58,888 nucleotides of DNA from Verrucomicrobiota bacterium (GCA_016871595.1 VHCY01000004.1:1-58888); one strand, 5' to 3'; positions 1-10,737 are shown, numbered from the stretch's first letter. Program-made: numbers and translations. Notes: generated by a model from the letters alone, not told the origin.

Positions 1-426
1 CTTCACCTCGATCTCATCGCCGGCCTGCACATTGTAGCTCGCGATGTCGACCTTGTGGCCGTTCACGCGGATGTGCCCGTGGTTGACGAACTGGCGGGCC
101 GCGGCGCGGCTCTTGGCTAGGCCGAGGAGGTAAACGGTGCTGTCGAGGCGGGTCTCGAGAAGCTGCAGGAAGCGCTCGCCGGTGACGCCGCGCTCGCGCT
201 TGGCGATCTCGAAGACGCGGCGGAATTGGCGCTCCAGCAGGCCGTAGATGTAGCGGAGCTTCTGCTTCTCATTGAGGCCGACGGCGTACTCGGAGACCTT
301 CCGGCGGAGCTTCGGGCCGTGCTGGCCGGGCGGATAGCCGCGGCGCTCGAGCGCCTTGCCGGAGCCGAGCAGGTGCTGGCCGAAGCGGCGGCTGATGCGG
401 GTGGTGGGGCCGGTGTAACGAGCCAT
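1..426 (-). CDS. rpsD: 30S ribosomal protein S4 (3' end truncated by window edge)
   Basis: Reverse-strand translation from CAT at 424-426 begins [37 protein letters not shown], typical S4; follows rpsM-rpsK as in alpha operons. Confidence 0.93.
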   Translation of the reverse strand, partial: MARYTGPTTRISRRFGQHLLGSGKALERRGYPPGQHGPKLRRKVSEYAVGLNEKQKLRYIYGLLERQFRRVFEIAKRERGVTGERFLQLLETRLDSTVYLLGLAKSRAAARQFVNHGHIRVNGHKVDIASYNVQAGDEIEVK

Positions 427-468
427 GGTAAATCCTGGTGCGAAGGGTTGTGGAGGGGGCGCGCGGGC

Positions 469-1104
469 TTAGACGCGGCGGCGCTTGCGGGGACGGCACC
501 CGTTGTGCGGGATGGGCGTCACATCGACGATGGAGGTGATCTCCAGGCCGATGGCCTGGAGGGCGCGGATGGCCGAGTCGCGGCCGAGGCCGGGACCGGA
601 CACGCGGATCACGACATCCTTCAGGCCGTGAGACATCGCGTTGCGCGCGGCGTCCTGGGCCACCACCTGGGCGGCGTACGCGGTCGACTTGCGGGAGCCG
701 CGGAAGTTGCACTTGCCGGCGGAGGACCAGGCGATCACGGCGCCCTTTTGGTCGGTGATCGAGACGATCGTGTTGTTGAAGGAGGCGAGGACGTTGGCGA
801 CGCCGGAGATGACGTTCTTCGAGCCCTTGGCCTTACGGACCTTGATCGCGCCAAGCTCCTCCTTGAGGAGTTCCTCGGCCGTCGGCTGGCGCGCCACGCC
901 GTGGACCATCTCCTCGGGCTTGGCGGGCGCGGCGGCCTCGGCGGGCGCGGCGCCCTCGCCGCCCTCAGCACCGGGCTTCGCCGCCTTGTCAGCGACGGCC
1001 TTCGGGGCCTTAGCCTTCTTCTCGGCGGGGGCGGCAGCCGGGGCGCCTTCGGCGGCGGGCTTGGCGGGCTTCTCTTTCTTGGGGGCGGACTTTTCTTCGG
1101 CCAT
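469..1104 (-). CDS. rpsK: 30S ribosomal protein S11 with about 85 aa Ala/Lys/Pro/Glu-rich N-terminal extension
   Basis: C-terminal part [54 protein letters not shown]...[13 protein letters not shown] is canonical S11. Confidence 0.95.
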   Translation of the reverse strand: MAEEKSAPKKEKPAKPAAEGAPAAAPAEKKAKAPKAVADKAAKPGAEGGEGAAPAEAAAPAKPEEMVHGVARQPTAEELLKEELGAIKVRKAKGSKNVISGVANVLASFNNTIVSITDQKGAVIAWSSAGKCNFRGSRKSTAYAAQVVAQDAARNAMSHGLKDVVIRVSGPGLGRDSAIRALQAIGLEITSIVDVTPIPHNGCRPRKRRRV

Positions 1105-1116
1105 GACGATAAGGGA

Positions 1117-1497
1117 TTAGACTTCCTTGGCTTTCGTGACACCAACGGTCTTGCGCGGGCCCTTGCGGGTACGGGCGTTGGTGCTGGTGCGCTGACCGCG
1201 GACCGGGAGGCTGCGGCGGTGGCGGATGCCCCGGTAGCAGTTGATCGCCTGCAGGCGCTTCAGGTTCGCGGCGATCTCACGCCGCAGGTCACCCTCCAGC
1301 ACCCACTTGTGGTCGGTGATCAGGTGCAGGATCTTGTTCAGCTGCTCCTCGGTCAGGTCTTGCGCCCGCATATCGGGGTTCAGGCCCGCTTCCTTGACGA
1401 GCTGATCGGCCCGCGTGGGCCCGATCCCGTTGATGTAACGTAGGGAGTACGCGACTTTCTTCTTCGCGGGAATTTCAACGCCGAGGAGACGAGGCAT
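1117..1497 (-). CDS. rpsM: 30S ribosomal protein S13
   Basis: [30 protein letters not shown]...[20 protein letters not shown]. Confidence 0.97.
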   Translation of the reverse strand: MPRLLGVEIPAKKKVAYSLRYINGIGPTRADQLVKEAGLNPDMRAQDLTEEQLNKILHLITDHKWVLEGDLRREIAANLKRLQAINCYRGIRHRRSLPVRGQRTSTNARTRKGPRKTVGVTKAKEV

Positions 1498-1562
1498 ATG
1501 AGGAACGGATGGGTTAGGTGGAAACTGTGGAAGGGAAAAGGGAGGTGAATCTTGGAGCCGGA

Positions 1563-2342
1563 CTAGACACCGGGCGGGCGCGGGACGGTCAGGATCTCGG
1601 GACCCGCGTCCGTCGTCAGCACGGTATGCTCGAAGTGGGCGGAAGCCGAACCGTCGGCGGTGACGACCGTCCAGCCGTCCGCGAGGGTTTTGGTGCGGTA
1701 CCCGCCGGCGTTGACCATCGGCTCGATCGCCAGGGTCATCCCGGGACGGATGCGGTCGCCGGTGCCCCGGCGGCCGAAGTTCGGGATCTCCGGGGGCTCG
1801 TGCATCCGCACGCCCACCCCGTGCCCGACCATTTCCCGCACCACGTTGAAGCCCGCGGCCTCGACGTGCTGCTGGATCGCCGCCGAAATGTCGCCGATGC
1901 GCTGGCCCACCCGCGCCTGCTGGATGCCGCGGTCAAGGGCCTCCCGGCTCACCTGCAGCAACCGGGCGCGCTCCGGGGAGATCAACCCCACCGGTACGGT
2001 GCAGGCATTGTCCCCGACGTAGCCCTCGTGCCAGACCACGATGTCCAGCGAGACGATATCCCCGTCGCGCAACACCCGCCGCAGGGACGGGATGCCGTGC
2101 ACCACCTCCTCGTTGACCGAGATACAGGTGTGCGCCGGATAACGCCGGGATCCGTGCTGGTAGCCGTAACAGGCGCTGCGGGCGCCCAGGCGGGCGATCG
2201 CCGCCCGGCCCGCTTCTTCCAAGTCCTGGGTCGCGACGCCGGGCCGGACCAGCGGCTTGAGTTCCTCAAGCACGGTCGCGGCGATGGCGCACGCGGCACG
2301 CATCCGGGCGATCCCCTCGGCGTTCTTGAGCGGGATCGTCAC
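1563..2342 (-). CDS. map: Type I methionine aminopeptidase (GTG start)
   Basis: [43 protein letters not shown]...[19 protein letters not shown]...[17 protein letters not shown] at 2342-2340 overlaps the upstream stop. Confidence 0.92.
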   Translation of the reverse strand: MTIPLKNAEGIARMRAACAIAATVLEELKPLVRPGVATQDLEEAGRAAIARLGARSACYGYQHGSRRYPAHTCISVNEEVVHGIPSLRRVLRDGDIVSLDIVVWHEGYVGDNACTVPVGLISPERARLLQVSREALDRGIQQARVGQRIGDISAAIQQHVEAAGFNVVREMVGHGVGVRMHEPPEIPNFGRRGTGDRIRPGMTLAIEPMVNAGGYRTKTLADGWTVVTADGSASAHFEHTVLTTDAGPEILTVPRPPGV

Positions 2343-2773
2343 GGTTGCGCGGGGACGGCCGGCTCCTGGAGGAGACCGAGCGTCCCGTAGTGTTCGACCA
2401 GCGCCGCAGGGGCGCCGGGGCCGGCGAGAACGGCGCTCAGCGCCTCCCCGCGGGTTTCCAACCATTCGTCGAACACCTTGGCTTGGAGCAGCGTAGCCGG
2501 GAAGTCCGTGAGGACAAAGCCCGCATCAGGTTTGCGCGCGAAGAACCACCGGCGCATCAGCGCCAGCAGGGCAACTTCATCCTTCCGGCCCGGAGAGGCC
2601 GCAAGGGGCGAAATCCCCCGCCCCTTCAGGAGAGCGGGAGAGACGTGCTCAAGATTCAAAGAACGAAAAGAGGAGAGAAACCCACCCTCCCCGGACGAAC
2701 CGAGGAGGACGACCTTGGTCTGGGCGGCGGGGCTGAAACCCACCGAGTGGGCAGCGATGCCAGCCTCGGCCAA
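2339..2773 (-). CDS. Degenerate adenylate-kinase-like protein (adk position, lacks P-loop Lys and LID)
   Basis: 144 aa; KVVLLGSSGEGGFLSS aligns to the Adk P-loop, AGFVLTDFPATLLQAKVFDEWL aligns to GFLLDGFPRTxxQAxxxDE; located secY-X-map. Confidence 0.75.
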   Translation of the reverse strand: MAEAGIAAHSVGFSPAAQTKVVLLGSSGEGGFLSSFRSLNLEHVSPALLKGRGISPLAASPGRKDEVALLALMRRWFFARKPDAGFVLTDFPATLLQAKVFDEWLETRGEALSAVLAGPGAPAALVEHYGTLGLLQEPAVPAQP

Positions 2774-2786
2774 GGAAGTAAAGGCC

Positions 2787-4292
2787 TTATTTCAAAAAGG
2801 CCTTGTAAGCCCAGATCGCGGTGCCGAGCAGCAGCAGGCCGAGCATCGGGAGGGCGAGCTTCATCACCGCCTCCTGGCTCAGGGCCTCGCCGGCTGAAGC
2901 CTGCTGCGGGCCCGCGCTGCGCGCCCGGATCCGGCCCTTCTTGAGGAAGCCGTCGTAGTGCCGCTGCAGGAGGAAGGTCTCGATCTGGCGCATCGTGTCG
3001 AGGATCACGCCCACCGTGATCAGCATCCCCGTGCCCCCGAAGAAATACGCGATGCGCGTCGGCACGTTCAGCTCGAAGAGCAGCACGTCCGGCATAATCG
3101 CGATCACGGTCAGGAAGATCGCGCCCGCCAGGGTCAGGCGCGTCATAATGTAGTCCAGGAACTGGGCCGTCGGCTCCCCCGGGCGCACACCTGGGACGTA
3201 GCCGCCGTACTTCTTCAGGTCGTCCGCGATCTGGATCGGCTTGAACATCACCGACACCCAGAAGTAGCTGAAGAACAGGATCAGGGTCGTGTAGAGCGCG
3301 TAGTAGGTCCAATGGCCGCGCAGCAGGTTCTGCGAGAACTCGGTGAGGAACTTCAGGTTGTAGGTCGCGCCGATCCACGAGAAGATCTGCTGCGGGAAGA
3401 GCAAAATGGCGCTGGCGAAGATGACGGGCATCACGCCCGAGTAGTTCACCTTGAGGGGCAGGAACGAGCTCTGGCCGCCCATCACCTTGTTGCCGACCAC
3501 GCGCTTCGCGTACTGCACCGGGATCTTCCGCTGGGCCTGCACCACAGCGATGATGCCCATCGTGACCACGATGAAGAGGGTCAGCATCACCACGGCCTGC
3601 GGGACGCCGAGGCTCGTGCCGGTGCCGACGGGCTTGAAGAAGAGGCTGTAGGTCTGCTGGGCGGCGCCGGGGATGTCCGCCAAAATGCCCACCGTAATCA
3701 GCAAAGAGACGCCATTACCGATGCCTCGCTGGGTGATCTGCTCACCCAACCACATCAGGAGCATCGTGCCCGCGGTCATAAAGATGACGGAGGTCAGGAT
3801 GAAGCTCCACTTGCTGATGATCACGATCGGCCCGTAGGTGGAGACGTCGTACCCGGGGAAGAGCTGGCCGGGGTTGTTCAGCGCCAGGATCAGCAGGGTG
3901 CCCTGGATGAGGCAGATGAGCACCGTCGCGTAGCGGGTGTACTGGGTCAGCTTCTGCCGGCCGACGTCACCCTCCTGCTGGAGGCGGCTGAGCGCCGGCA
4001 CCACCGCGGTCATCAGCTGGAAGATGATCGAGGCGCTGATGTACGGCATAATGCCCAGCGCGGCGATCGCGCCCTTGGTCAGGGCGCCGCCGGTGAACAT
4101 ATTGTACAACCCGATGAGGTTGCCCGCGCCCGTGGCCGCCTGCTCGGAGAAGAACTTCTGCAGCGGCGCCGGATCGATGCCCGGCAGCGGAATGATCGAG
4201 GCGACCCGCGAGACGAAGAGCAGCGAAAGGGTATAGAAGATGCGCGAGCGCAGCTCCGGAATCTTCAGGGAATTCGTAAAGGCGGAAAACAC
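2787..4292 (-). CDS. secY: Preprotein translocase subunit SecY (start estimated at GTG 4292)
   Basis: VFSAFTNSLKIPELRSRIFYTLSLLFVSRVASIIPLPGID...; GIGNGVSLLITVGI; QIETFLLQRHYDGFLKKGRIR. Confidence 0.95.
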   Translation of the reverse strand: MFSAFTNSLKIPELRSRIFYTLSLLFVSRVASIIPLPGIDPAPLQKFFSEQAATGAGNLIGLYNMFTGGALTKGAIAALGIMPYISASIIFQLMTAVVPALSRLQQEGDVGRQKLTQYTRYATVLICLIQGTLLILALNNPGQLFPGYDVSTYGPIVIISKWSFILTSVIFMTAGTMLLMWLGEQITQRGIGNGVSLLITVGILADIPGAAQQTYSLFFKPVGTGTSLGVPQAVVMLTLFIVVTMGIIAVVQAQRKIPVQYAKRVVGNKVMGGQSSFLPLKVNYSGVMPVIFASAILLFPQQIFSWIGATYNLKFLTEFSQNLLRGHWTYYALYTTLILFFSYFWVSVMFKPIQIADDLKKYGGYVPGVRPGEPTAQFLDYIMTRLTLAGAIFLTVIAIMPDVLLFELNVPTRIAYFFGGTGMLITVGVILDTMRQIETFLLQRHYDGFLKKGRIRARSAGPQQASAGEALSQEAVMKLALPMLGLLLLGTAIWAYKAFLK

Positions 4293-4392
4293 AGCGGGAG
4301 GGATTGCGAGGGAGGGCGCCGGGAGCCGCCCCACCCCGCCGCGACCACGGGGGCCGGGACGGGGGGAACGGGAAGGGGGACGATACGGGGGT

Positions 4393-4839
4393 TCAGGCCA
4401 CGATGGCCTGGCCACCGGCCTTTTCAATCTTGGCCTTGGCCGAGCCGGAGAACCGGGCCGCCGTGACCTTCAGGGCCCGGCCGAGCTCGCCGTCGCCGAG
4501 GATCTTGACGGAGGTCTCGCCCGCCCGGATCAGGCCGTGGGTCGCGAGCACGCCGGCGTCAACCTCGGTCACCGCGGCATCGAGGCCCGCGAGGGCACCG
4601 ATGTTGACCACGGCGGTCTCGACCCGGTGGTTGTAGTTGTTGAACCCGCGGTGCGGGAGCTTCCGGTAAAGGGGCATCTGACCGCCTTCAAAGCCGGGGC
4701 GGATGCTGCCGCCGGAGCGGGCCGTCTGGCCCTTGCCGCCCTTGGTGCTGGTCTTGCCGTGGCCGCCGCCTTCGCCGCAGCCGACGCGCTTCTTGCGGTG
4801 CACCGCACCGGGGACGTTCTTCAGTTCGTGGAGCTTCAT
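4393..4839 (-). CDS. rplO: 50S ribosomal protein L15
   Basis: MKLHELKNVPGAVHRKKRVGCGEGGGHGKTSTKGGKGQTARSGG. Confidence 0.96.
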   Translation of the reverse strand: MKLHELKNVPGAVHRKKRVGCGEGGGHGKTSTKGGKGQTARSGGSIRPGFEGGQMPLYRKLPHRGFNNYNHRVETAVVNIGALAGLDAAVTEVDAGVLATHGLIRAGETSVKILGDGELGRALKVTAARFSGSAKAKIEKAGGQAIVA

Positions 4840-4918
4840 GGGATTTCCTCAGGGCGCCGCCCGGGCGCTGGTGGGCCGGGGCGACTCGGATGGTGAATGG
4901 GACAGGGAGGGAACGGAC

Positions 4919-5575
4919 TCAGGCGGTCTGACGGACCTGGGCGACGTCCGCGGCGAGGCGGAGCTTCCGCAGGCCATCGAGGGTGGCGTGGACCACGGCG
5001 ATGTGGTTGGAGGAGCCCATCGACTTGGTGAGGATGTTCTTCACCCCCGCCGCCTCGAGGACCGCACGCACGCCGCCGCCGGCGATCAGGCCGGTGCCGG
5101 GCGAGGCCGGGCGCAGGAGCACCTTGCCGCCGTCGTACTGGCCGAACACATCGTGCGGGATCGTGTCGCCCTTGAGCTTCACGCTCACGAGGTGCTTGTG
5201 GGCGTTCGCGGTGCCCTTCTTGATGGCGTCCGGGACCTCGTTGGCCTTGCCGTAGCCGATGCCGACGCGGCCCTTGCCGTCGCCGACCACGGCGAGCGCC
5301 GCGAAGGAGAAGCGGCGACCGCCCTTCACGACCTTGGCGCAGCGGTTGATGAAGACGACCTTCTCGATCATCGAGGGACCCTCGCCCTCCTGGGGCTTGT
5401 CCCGCGAGTCACGGCGGCCGCCATCGCGGCGGGGACCGCGCCCGCCACCGGGTCCACGGAAGCCACCGCCACCCCCACGACCCTCGCGCGCGGGGCGCTC
5501 GGGCGCGGCAACCGGGGCAGCCGGGGCGGCCTCCACCGGGGTCACAACAGTCTCAAAAGAATTTTCGGTGCTCAT
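4919..5575 (-). CDS. rpsE: 30S ribosomal protein S5 with Gly/Arg-rich N-terminal extension
   Basis: [52 protein letters not shown]-term [29 protein letters not shown]. Confidence 0.95.
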   Translation of the reverse strand: MSTENSFETVVTPVEAAPAAPVAAPERPAREGRGGGGGFRGPGGGRGPRRDGGRRDSRDKPQEGEGPSMIEKVVFINRCAKVVKGGRRFSFAALAVVGDGKGRVGIGYGKANEVPDAIKKGTANAHKHLVSVKLKGDTIPHDVFGQYDGGKVLLRPASPGTGLIAGGGVRAVLEAAGVKNILTKSMGSSNHIAVVHATLDGLRKLRLAADVAQVRQTA

Positions 5576-5582
5576 GCGGTGC

Positions 5583-5945
5583 TTAGAATTGGAGCCCGCC
5601 CTCGCGCGCGGCGTCGGCGAACGTCTTGACCTTGCCGTGATAGGGGGCGCCGCTGCGGTCGAAGACCACCGCGGTGATGCCCGCCGCCTTGGCCTTGGCG
5701 GCGAAGGCCTGGCCCAGCGCCTTCGCGCCCGCCAGATTGGCCTTCAGCTTCTGCTCGCGCAGGGCGGAATCGAGGCTCGAGAGGAAGACCAGCGTCGCGC
5801 CGGCCTCGTCGTTGATCGCCTGGGCGTAGACGTGCTTGGAAGTGAAACGGACCGCGAGACGCGGACGGGCGGCCGTCCCGTTCACCTTCTTGCGGATGCG
5901 CCAGCGACGGTTCTGCAGCAGGCGGGCTTTGTTGATGGTTTTCAT
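5583..5945 (-). CDS. rplR: 50S ribosomal protein L18
   Basis: [40 protein letters not shown]...[26 protein letters not shown]. Confidence 0.95.
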   Translation of the reverse strand: MKTINKARLLQNRRWRIRKKVNGTAARPRLAVRFTSKHVYAQAINDEAGATLVFLSSLDSALREQKLKANLAGAKALGQAFAAKAKAAGITAVVFDRSGAPYHGKVKTFADAAREGGLQF

Positions 5946-5962
5946 TCTGGATTCTCCCGGCC

Positions 5963-6499
5963 TTAGGCCACGGTCTTGCCTTCCTTGCGGCGGACGCGTT
6001 CGCCCACGATGCGGACACCCTTGCCCTTGTAGGGCTCCGGCGGGTAGTAGCTGCGGATCTCCGCGGTCACCGCCCCCACCAGCTGCTTGTCCGCGCCCTC
6101 GACCTTCAGCTTCGTCTGGTCAGTCACGGTCACCTTGATCCCCTCCGGGATCGTCATCAGGATCGGGTGCGAGTAGCCCAGCGCGAGGTCCAGCTGGTTG
6201 CCCTTGAGGTTGGCCTTGAAGCCCACCCCCTGGATCTCCAGCTCCTTCGCGTAGCCCTCGGTGACGCCCTTGACCATGCCAGCGACCACGGAACGCGCGG
6301 TGCCGTACATCGCCCGGGCGAAACGGGTCTCCTCGGTCGGAGCGAAGGTGACATTCTTGTCGGCCACCGTCACCTTGACGGCGGGGGCGAAGGCCTTTTG
6401 TACCTTGCCCTTGGGGCCCTCGACCAGCACGGTCCCGCCGGTGACGGAGACCTTGACCTTGTCGGGGATGGAAACGGGTTGTTTGCCGATGCGGCTCAT
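5963..6499 (-). CDS. rplF: 50S ribosomal protein L6
   Basis: MSRIGKQPVSIPDKVKVSVTGGTVLVEGPKGK...YYPPEPYKGKGVRIVGERVRRKEGK. Confidence 0.96.
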   Translation of the reverse strand: MSRIGKQPVSIPDKVKVSVTGGTVLVEGPKGKVQKAFAPAVKVTVADKNVTFAPTEETRFARAMYGTARSVVAGMVKGVTEGYAKELEIQGVGFKANLKGNQLDLALGYSHPILMTIPEGIKVTVTDQTKLKVEGADKQLVGAVTAEIRSYYPPEPYKGKGVRIVGERVRRKEGKTVA

Positions 6500-6523
6500 G
6501 GATGGGATTGGGTCAGCAGCGGC

Positions 6524-6916
6524 TTACCAGACGTTGCAGAGGAGCTCCCCGCCGGCCTTCTGGCGGCGGCAGTCGGCGTCCTTCAACACGCCCTTAGAGG
6601 TGGACACGATCGCAATCCCAAGGCCGTTCACGACCCGGGGCACATCGGTGTAGGCGTAATACAGACGGCGGCCCGGCGCGGAGACGCGGGCCAGGCCGGT
6701 GATGGCGGGGGCGCCGGCCACGTACTTCATCTTCGCCACCAGCGTCGGGTGGCCCTGGGCATCCGTACCCTTGCTGAAGTCGGCCACGTAGCCCTCGGCC
6801 TTGAGGATGCCCAGGATGCTTTCCTTGAGCTTGGAATGCGGGATCACGCAGTCATCTAGACGCGCCTTGGAGGCGTTCCGGAGCCGGGTGAGGAAGTCGC
6901 TGATCGGATCGGTCAT
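6524..6916 (-). CDS. rpsH: 30S ribosomal protein S8
   Basis: MTDPISDFLTRLRNASKARLDDCVIPHSKLKESILGILKAEGYV; internal Met chosen as start. Confidence 0.95.
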   Translation of the reverse strand: MTDPISDFLTRLRNASKARLDDCVIPHSKLKESILGILKAEGYVADFSKGTDAQGHPTLVAKMKYVAGAPAITGLARVSAPGRRLYYAYTDVPRVVNGLGIAIVSTSKGVLKDADCRRQKAGGELLCNVW

Positions 6917-6997
6917 GTTGGATGGAGATCGAGAGGCGGTCGGCGGGTCATATCCGGGGGACCCGAAGGTCCCCACCCCCGCCGGCCAAGAGGGAAA

Positions 6998-7303
6998 TCA
7001 CCAGGAGGACTTGGTCACGCCGGGGATCTTGCCGGCAAGGGCGAGTTCGCGGAACTGGATACGGGACACGCCGAACTTGCGGTTGTAGGCGCGGGGGCGG
7101 CCGCTGAGGGAGCAGCGGTTGCGGACGCGCACGGGGGACGAGTTGCGCGGCAGCTTCTGCAGCTTCTTCTGCGCCGCGAAAAACTCCTCGTCGGTCGTGG
7201 CGGGATTGATCAGGGCGGCCTTCAGTTCGGCACGCTTCGCGGCGAACTTGGCGACGAGGCGGATGCGCTTCTGGTTGCGCTCGAGGGCGGAGGTCTTCGG
7301 CAT
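6998..7303 (-). CDS. rpsN: 30S ribosomal protein S14 (zinc-independent long type)
   Basis: [31 protein letters not shown]...[41 protein letters not shown]. Confidence 0.96.
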   Translation of the reverse strand: MPKTSALERNQKRIRLVAKFAAKRAELKAALINPATTDEEFFAAQKKLQKLPRNSSPVRVRNRCSLSGRPRAYNRKFGVSRIQFRELALAGKIPGVTKSSW

Positions 7304-7319
7304 GACGAAAGGGGTCGGG

Positions 7320-7886
7320 TTAGGCGGCCTTGGCGGCGGATTCCACGCGGCGGAACGGCATCCCGAGCAGCCGCAGGAGCTCGCGCCCCTCGTCGTCCGT
7401 CTGGGCCGTGGTCACCAGCGTGAGGTCAAGACCGATGTGCTTCTTGACGTTCTCCACCGTGATCTCCGGGAAGATCGAGTGATCGGTGATGCCCAGGTTG
7501 TAGTTGCCCTGGCCGTCGAACTTGCTCGGTACGCCGCGGAAGTCGCGAATCGTCGGCAGCGCCACCGCCAGCAGGCGGCAGAGGAATTCCCACATCGCGT
7601 CGCCGCGCAGCGTCACGTGGCAGCCCACGACCTGACCCTGCTTCAGCTTGAAGTTGGCGATCGCCTTGCGCGAGCGGGCGAGCACGGGCTTCTGGCCGGC
7701 AATCTGGGCGATGTCGCGCTGGATGTCCGCGATCTGGTTCTTGTCGGCATCGGCATCAATGCCGGTGTTGATCGCGATCTTCACCAGACGCGGCACCTCG
7801 TGCCGATTCTTGTAGCCCCGGCTACGGGTGAGCTCGGGGATCACCTGCTCGAGGTAAAGCTTCTTCAGACTGGGAACGTAGCTCAT
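7320..7886 (-). CDS. rplE: 50S ribosomal protein L5
   Basis: [44 protein letters not shown]...[28 protein letters not shown]. Confidence 0.96.
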   Translation of the reverse strand: MSYVPSLKKLYLEQVIPELTRSRGYKNRHEVPRLVKIAINTGIDADADKNQIADIQRDIAQIAGQKPVLARSRKAIANFKLKQGQVVGCHVTLRGDAMWEFLCRLLAVALPTIRDFRGVPSKFDGQGNYNLGITDHSIFPEITVENVKKHIGLDLTLVTTAQTDDEGRELLRLLGMPFRRVESAAKAA

Positions 7887-7995
7887 TGTAGGTGTCCGGG
7901 ATTACCGACCCCGGACGAAAGGATTGCGAAGGGAGGAGGGAAAAGGGCGAAGAATCGCGGGGAAGAACCGGGAATGGCAAGCGCCGTCTCGGCGA

Positions 7996-8268
7996 TCAGG
8001 CGGTGGCGGCGGCCGGCTTGCGGCGGCGGCTGGCGTCAAAGTCCTTTTGCAGCATCAGGTTGCTGATATGGATCGAGCCCTCGCGTTCGGCGATGGAGCC
8101 CTGCGGATGCTCCTGGGACTTCTTGAGGTGGCGCTTGATCATCGCCAGGCCCTCGACCCGCGCGCGCTCCTTGGCGGCGAGAATCTCGAGCACCTTGCCG
8201 GACTTGCCCTTCTGGGCCCCGGCGATGACGACCACCTGGTCGCCGCGTTTGACGTGGAACTTCTGCAT
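7996..8268 (-). CDS. rplX: 50S ribosomal protein L24
   Basis: MQKFHVKRGDQVVVIAGAQKGKSGKVLEILAAKERARVEGLAMIKRHLK. Confidence 0.94.
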   Translation of the reverse strand: MQKFHVKRGDQVVVIAGAQKGKSGKVLEILAAKERARVEGLAMIKRHLKKSQEHPQGSIAEREGSIHISNLMLQKDFDASRRRKPAAATA

Positions 8269-8269
8269 G

Positions 8270-8635
8270 TTAGAGGACCTCCGGGGCGAGCGAGATGATC
8301 TTCATGAAGTTCCGCGCGCGGAGCTCGCGGGCGACGGGGCCGAAGATACGGGTGCCCTTGGGGTTGTTGGTCGCGTCGATGATGACGATCGCGTTGCTGT
8401 CGAACCGCAGGTAGCTGCCGTCCGCGCGGCGGATCGGGGCCTTGGTGCGGACAACGACGGCCTTCGCCACCTCACCCTTCTTCACTGTGGCGTCGGTCGT
8501 GCTCTCCTTGATGTGCACGGTGACGACGTCTCCGACGTGGGCATAAGGGGTGTTTTGCCCCATCCGTTGGATGAGGGCGGCCTTGCGGGCGCCGGTATTG
8601 TCGGCGACCTCGAGAATGGAACGCAGTTGGATCAT
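8270..8635 (-). CDS. rplN: 50S ribosomal protein L14
   Basis: [26 protein letters not shown]...[29 protein letters not shown]; start CAT at 8633-8635. Confidence 0.96.
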   Translation of the reverse strand: MIQLRSILEVADNTGARKAALIQRMGQNTPYAHVGDVVTVHIKESTTDATVKKGEVAKAVVVRTKAPIRRADGSYLRFDSNAIVIIDATNNPKGTRIFGPVARELRARNFMKIISLAPEVL

Positions 8636-8661
8636 GGCTCTTCCTTCGGGACGGGGCGGGT

Positions 8662-9036
8662 TCAGCCCTTCGTCGGGGCGGCGGGGGCGGCCTCGGCGGG
8701 CTTGGTGGTCTTGGTGGGCACGGCGGCGGCAACATCCGCCTCGCTGATCGCAGCACCCTCGGCCGAAACGGCCTTCTGGAGCACGGCAACCACGCGCCAG
8801 CGCTTCAGCCGGCTGAGGGGGCGGGTCTCCATCACCTCCACCTTGTCGCCCACGCGCGTCTCGTTCGCCTCGTCGTGGACGTGGAGAACGGTCTGGCGGT
8901 TGACGACCTTGTGGTACAGGGGATGGGGGGTCTTGTAGGCGACGGTGACCTTGATGGACTTGTCGCCCGAGCGGCTCGAAACGAAGCCGACCTGGGTCTT
9001 GCGCGTGCTGCGCGCGGCGGGAGCGGGAGAGGACAT
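8662..9036 (-). CDS. rpsQ: 30S ribosomal protein S17 with Ala/Pro/Lys-rich C-terminal extension
   Basis: [74 protein letters not shown]. Confidence 0.94.
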   Translation of the reverse strand: MSSPAPAARSTRKTQVGFVSSRSGDKSIKVTVAYKTPHPLYHKVVNRQTVLHVHDEANETRVGDKVEVMETRPLSRLKRWRVVAVLQKAVSAEGAAISEADVAAAVPTKTTKPAEAAPAAPTKG

Positions 9037-9059
9037 GGCGGGGGGGACGGGTAGGCGTC

Positions 9060-9266
9060 TCAGGCGGCCTTCGGCGCCTGGGCCTTCTTCTGGTTGAGGA
9101 TGGTCTCGAGGCGGGCGATGTCCTTGCGGAGGGCACGCAGCTCGTGGGTCTTCTCGACCTGGCCCGTCTGCTTGCGCAGGCGGAGCTGGAGCAGCTGACC
9201 GCGGATGTCGCGGAGCTTGGTCGAGATCTCGGCGGGCGCGAGTTCGCGGATTTCCTTGGAAGTCAT
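9060..9266 (-). CDS. rpmC: 50S ribosomal protein L29
   Basis: [57 protein letters not shown]. Confidence 0.95.
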   Translation of the reverse strand: MTSKEIRELAPAEISTKLRDIRGQLLQLRLRKQTGQVEKTHELRALRKDIARLETILNQKKAQAPKAA

Positions 9267-9288
9267 AGCGGCGGAACGGGTTGTCGGC

Positions 9289-9711
9289 TTAGGCTTGGGC
9301 GGCCTCGCGCGAGATGAAACGACAGTGGAAGGGCAGCTTGGCGTCCGCCAGGCGGAACGCCTCGCGGGCGACCGTCAGGGGTACACCGGCGAGTTCGAAG
9401 AGCACCGCGCCGGGCTTGATCACCGCGACGTAGTACTCGACCGGGCCTTTGCCTTGGCCCATTCGAACCTCGGCGGGCTTCTTGGTCACCGGCTTGTGCG
9501 GGAAGACGCGGATCCAAAGCTTACCCTTGCGCTTCAGGTGGCGCGAGATCGCGACGCGGGCGGCCTCGATCTGCTGCCCGGTCATCGGGCCGCGGGTGAG
9601 GGACTGGAGACCAAACTCACCGAAAGCGAGGGTGTTGCCGCGCTTGGCGTTGCCGGCGCGGGATCCCTTCTGCGACTTGCGGTATTTGGTGCGGGCGGGG
9701 GCGAGAGCCAT
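9289..9711 (-). CDS. rplP: 50S ribosomal protein L16
   Basis: [32 protein letters not shown]...[40 protein letters not shown]. Confidence 0.97.
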   Translation of the reverse strand: MALAPARTKYRKSQKGSRAGNAKRGNTLAFGEFGLQSLTRGPMTGQQIEAARVAISRHLKRKGKLWIRVFPHKPVTKKPAEVRMGQGKGPVEYYVAVIKPGAVLFELAGVPLTVAREAFRLADAKLPFHCRFISREAAQA

Positions 9712-9747
9712 AGGAGAATTCTCCGGTTAAGTGGTTGGGCGGGCGGC

Positions 9748-10380
9748 TCAGGAGTTGTCGGACTCCTGCTTGCAGATCCAGCACTTGACGCCGATCTTGC
9801 CGTAGACGGTGAGGGCCTCGGCGAACCCGTAATCGATGTTCTCGCGGAGGGTGTGCAGCGGCACGCGGCCCTTGCGCTGCCACTCGCGGCGGGCGATGTC
9901 GGCGCCGCCGAGGCGGCCCGAGCACTGGATCCGGATGCCTTCGGCACCGAGGGCCATCGCCATCTCGACGGCCTTCTTCATCGCGCGGCGGAAGGCGATG
10001 CGGCGCTCCAGCTGGAGGGCCACGTTCTCGGCCACCAAGGCGGCCTCGATCTCGGGCTTCTTGACCTCCTGGATGTCCAGCAGGATCTCCTTGCCGGTCA
10101 GCTTGGCGAGCTCCTCCTTGATCTTCTCGATCTCCTGGCCCTTGCGGCCGATGACGATGCCGGGCCGAGCGGTGTAGATCTTGACCCGCACCCGGTTCGA
10201 GGCGCGTTCGATGAAGATGCGCGGCACGGAGGCCTGCTTCAGCTTCTCCATCAGCTTGGTGCGGATCAGCTGGTCCTCGGCGAGCAACCGGCCGAATTCC
10301 TTCTTGCCCGCGTACCAGCGGGACTGCCAGTTGCGGCGGACGGCGAGGCGGAAACCAACGGGATTTGTCTTTTGGCCCAT
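9748..10380 (-). CDS. rpsC: 30S ribosomal protein S3
   Basis: [30 protein letters not shown]...[21 protein letters not shown]...[42 protein letters not shown]. Confidence 0.97.
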   Translation of the reverse strand: MGQKTNPVGFRLAVRRNWQSRWYAGKKEFGRLLAEDQLIRTKLMEKLKQASVPRIFIERASNRVRVKIYTARPGIVIGRKGQEIEKIKEELAKLTGKEILLDIQEVKKPEIEAALVAENVALQLERRIAFRRAMKKAVEMAMALGAEGIRIQCSGRLGGADIARREWQRKGRVPLHTLRENIDYGFAEALTVYGKIGVKCWICKQESDNS

Positions 10381-10392
10381 GGGAAAATGGAA

Positions 10393-10737
10393 TTACGAGT
10401 TGTCGGTGCCGTCCGAGAGGATGATACGAATGTGGGACATCTTCTTGCGCCGGGGCATCGCGGTGCCGCGGGCGCCCGCCTTGAAGCGCTTCAGCACGGG
10501 GCCGTTCTCGATGACCGCGCTGCGCACGGTCAGGGAATCGGCCGAGAGGTTGCGGTTGTTCTCGGCGTTCGCGATCGCGCTCTTGAGCGTCTTGGCGATC
10601 AGGCGCGCGGACTTGCGCGGCACGAGGCTCAGGAACTCGACCGCCTCCGCGGCCGGACGGCCTTGGATGGTGCGGGCGACCTCGCGCATCTTCTTGGGCG
10701 ACATGCGCGCGTAGCGAGTGAGGGCTTGGACTTCCAT
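10393..10737 (-). CDS. rplV: 50S ribosomal protein L22
   Basis: MEVQALTRYARMSPKKMREVARTIQGRPAAEAVEFLSLVPRKSARLIAKTLKSAIANAENN. Confidence 0.96.
   Translation of the reverse strand: MEVQALTRYARMSPKKMREVARTIQGRPAAEAVEFLSLVPRKSARLIAKTLKSAIANAENNRNLSADSLTVRSAVIENGPVLKRFKAGARGTAMPRRKKMSHIRIILSDGTDNS

Noticed and set aside
2958-4466. 502-aa plus-strand ORF opposite secY
   Set aside because: His/Arg/Gln-rich antisense shadow; SecY is unambiguous.
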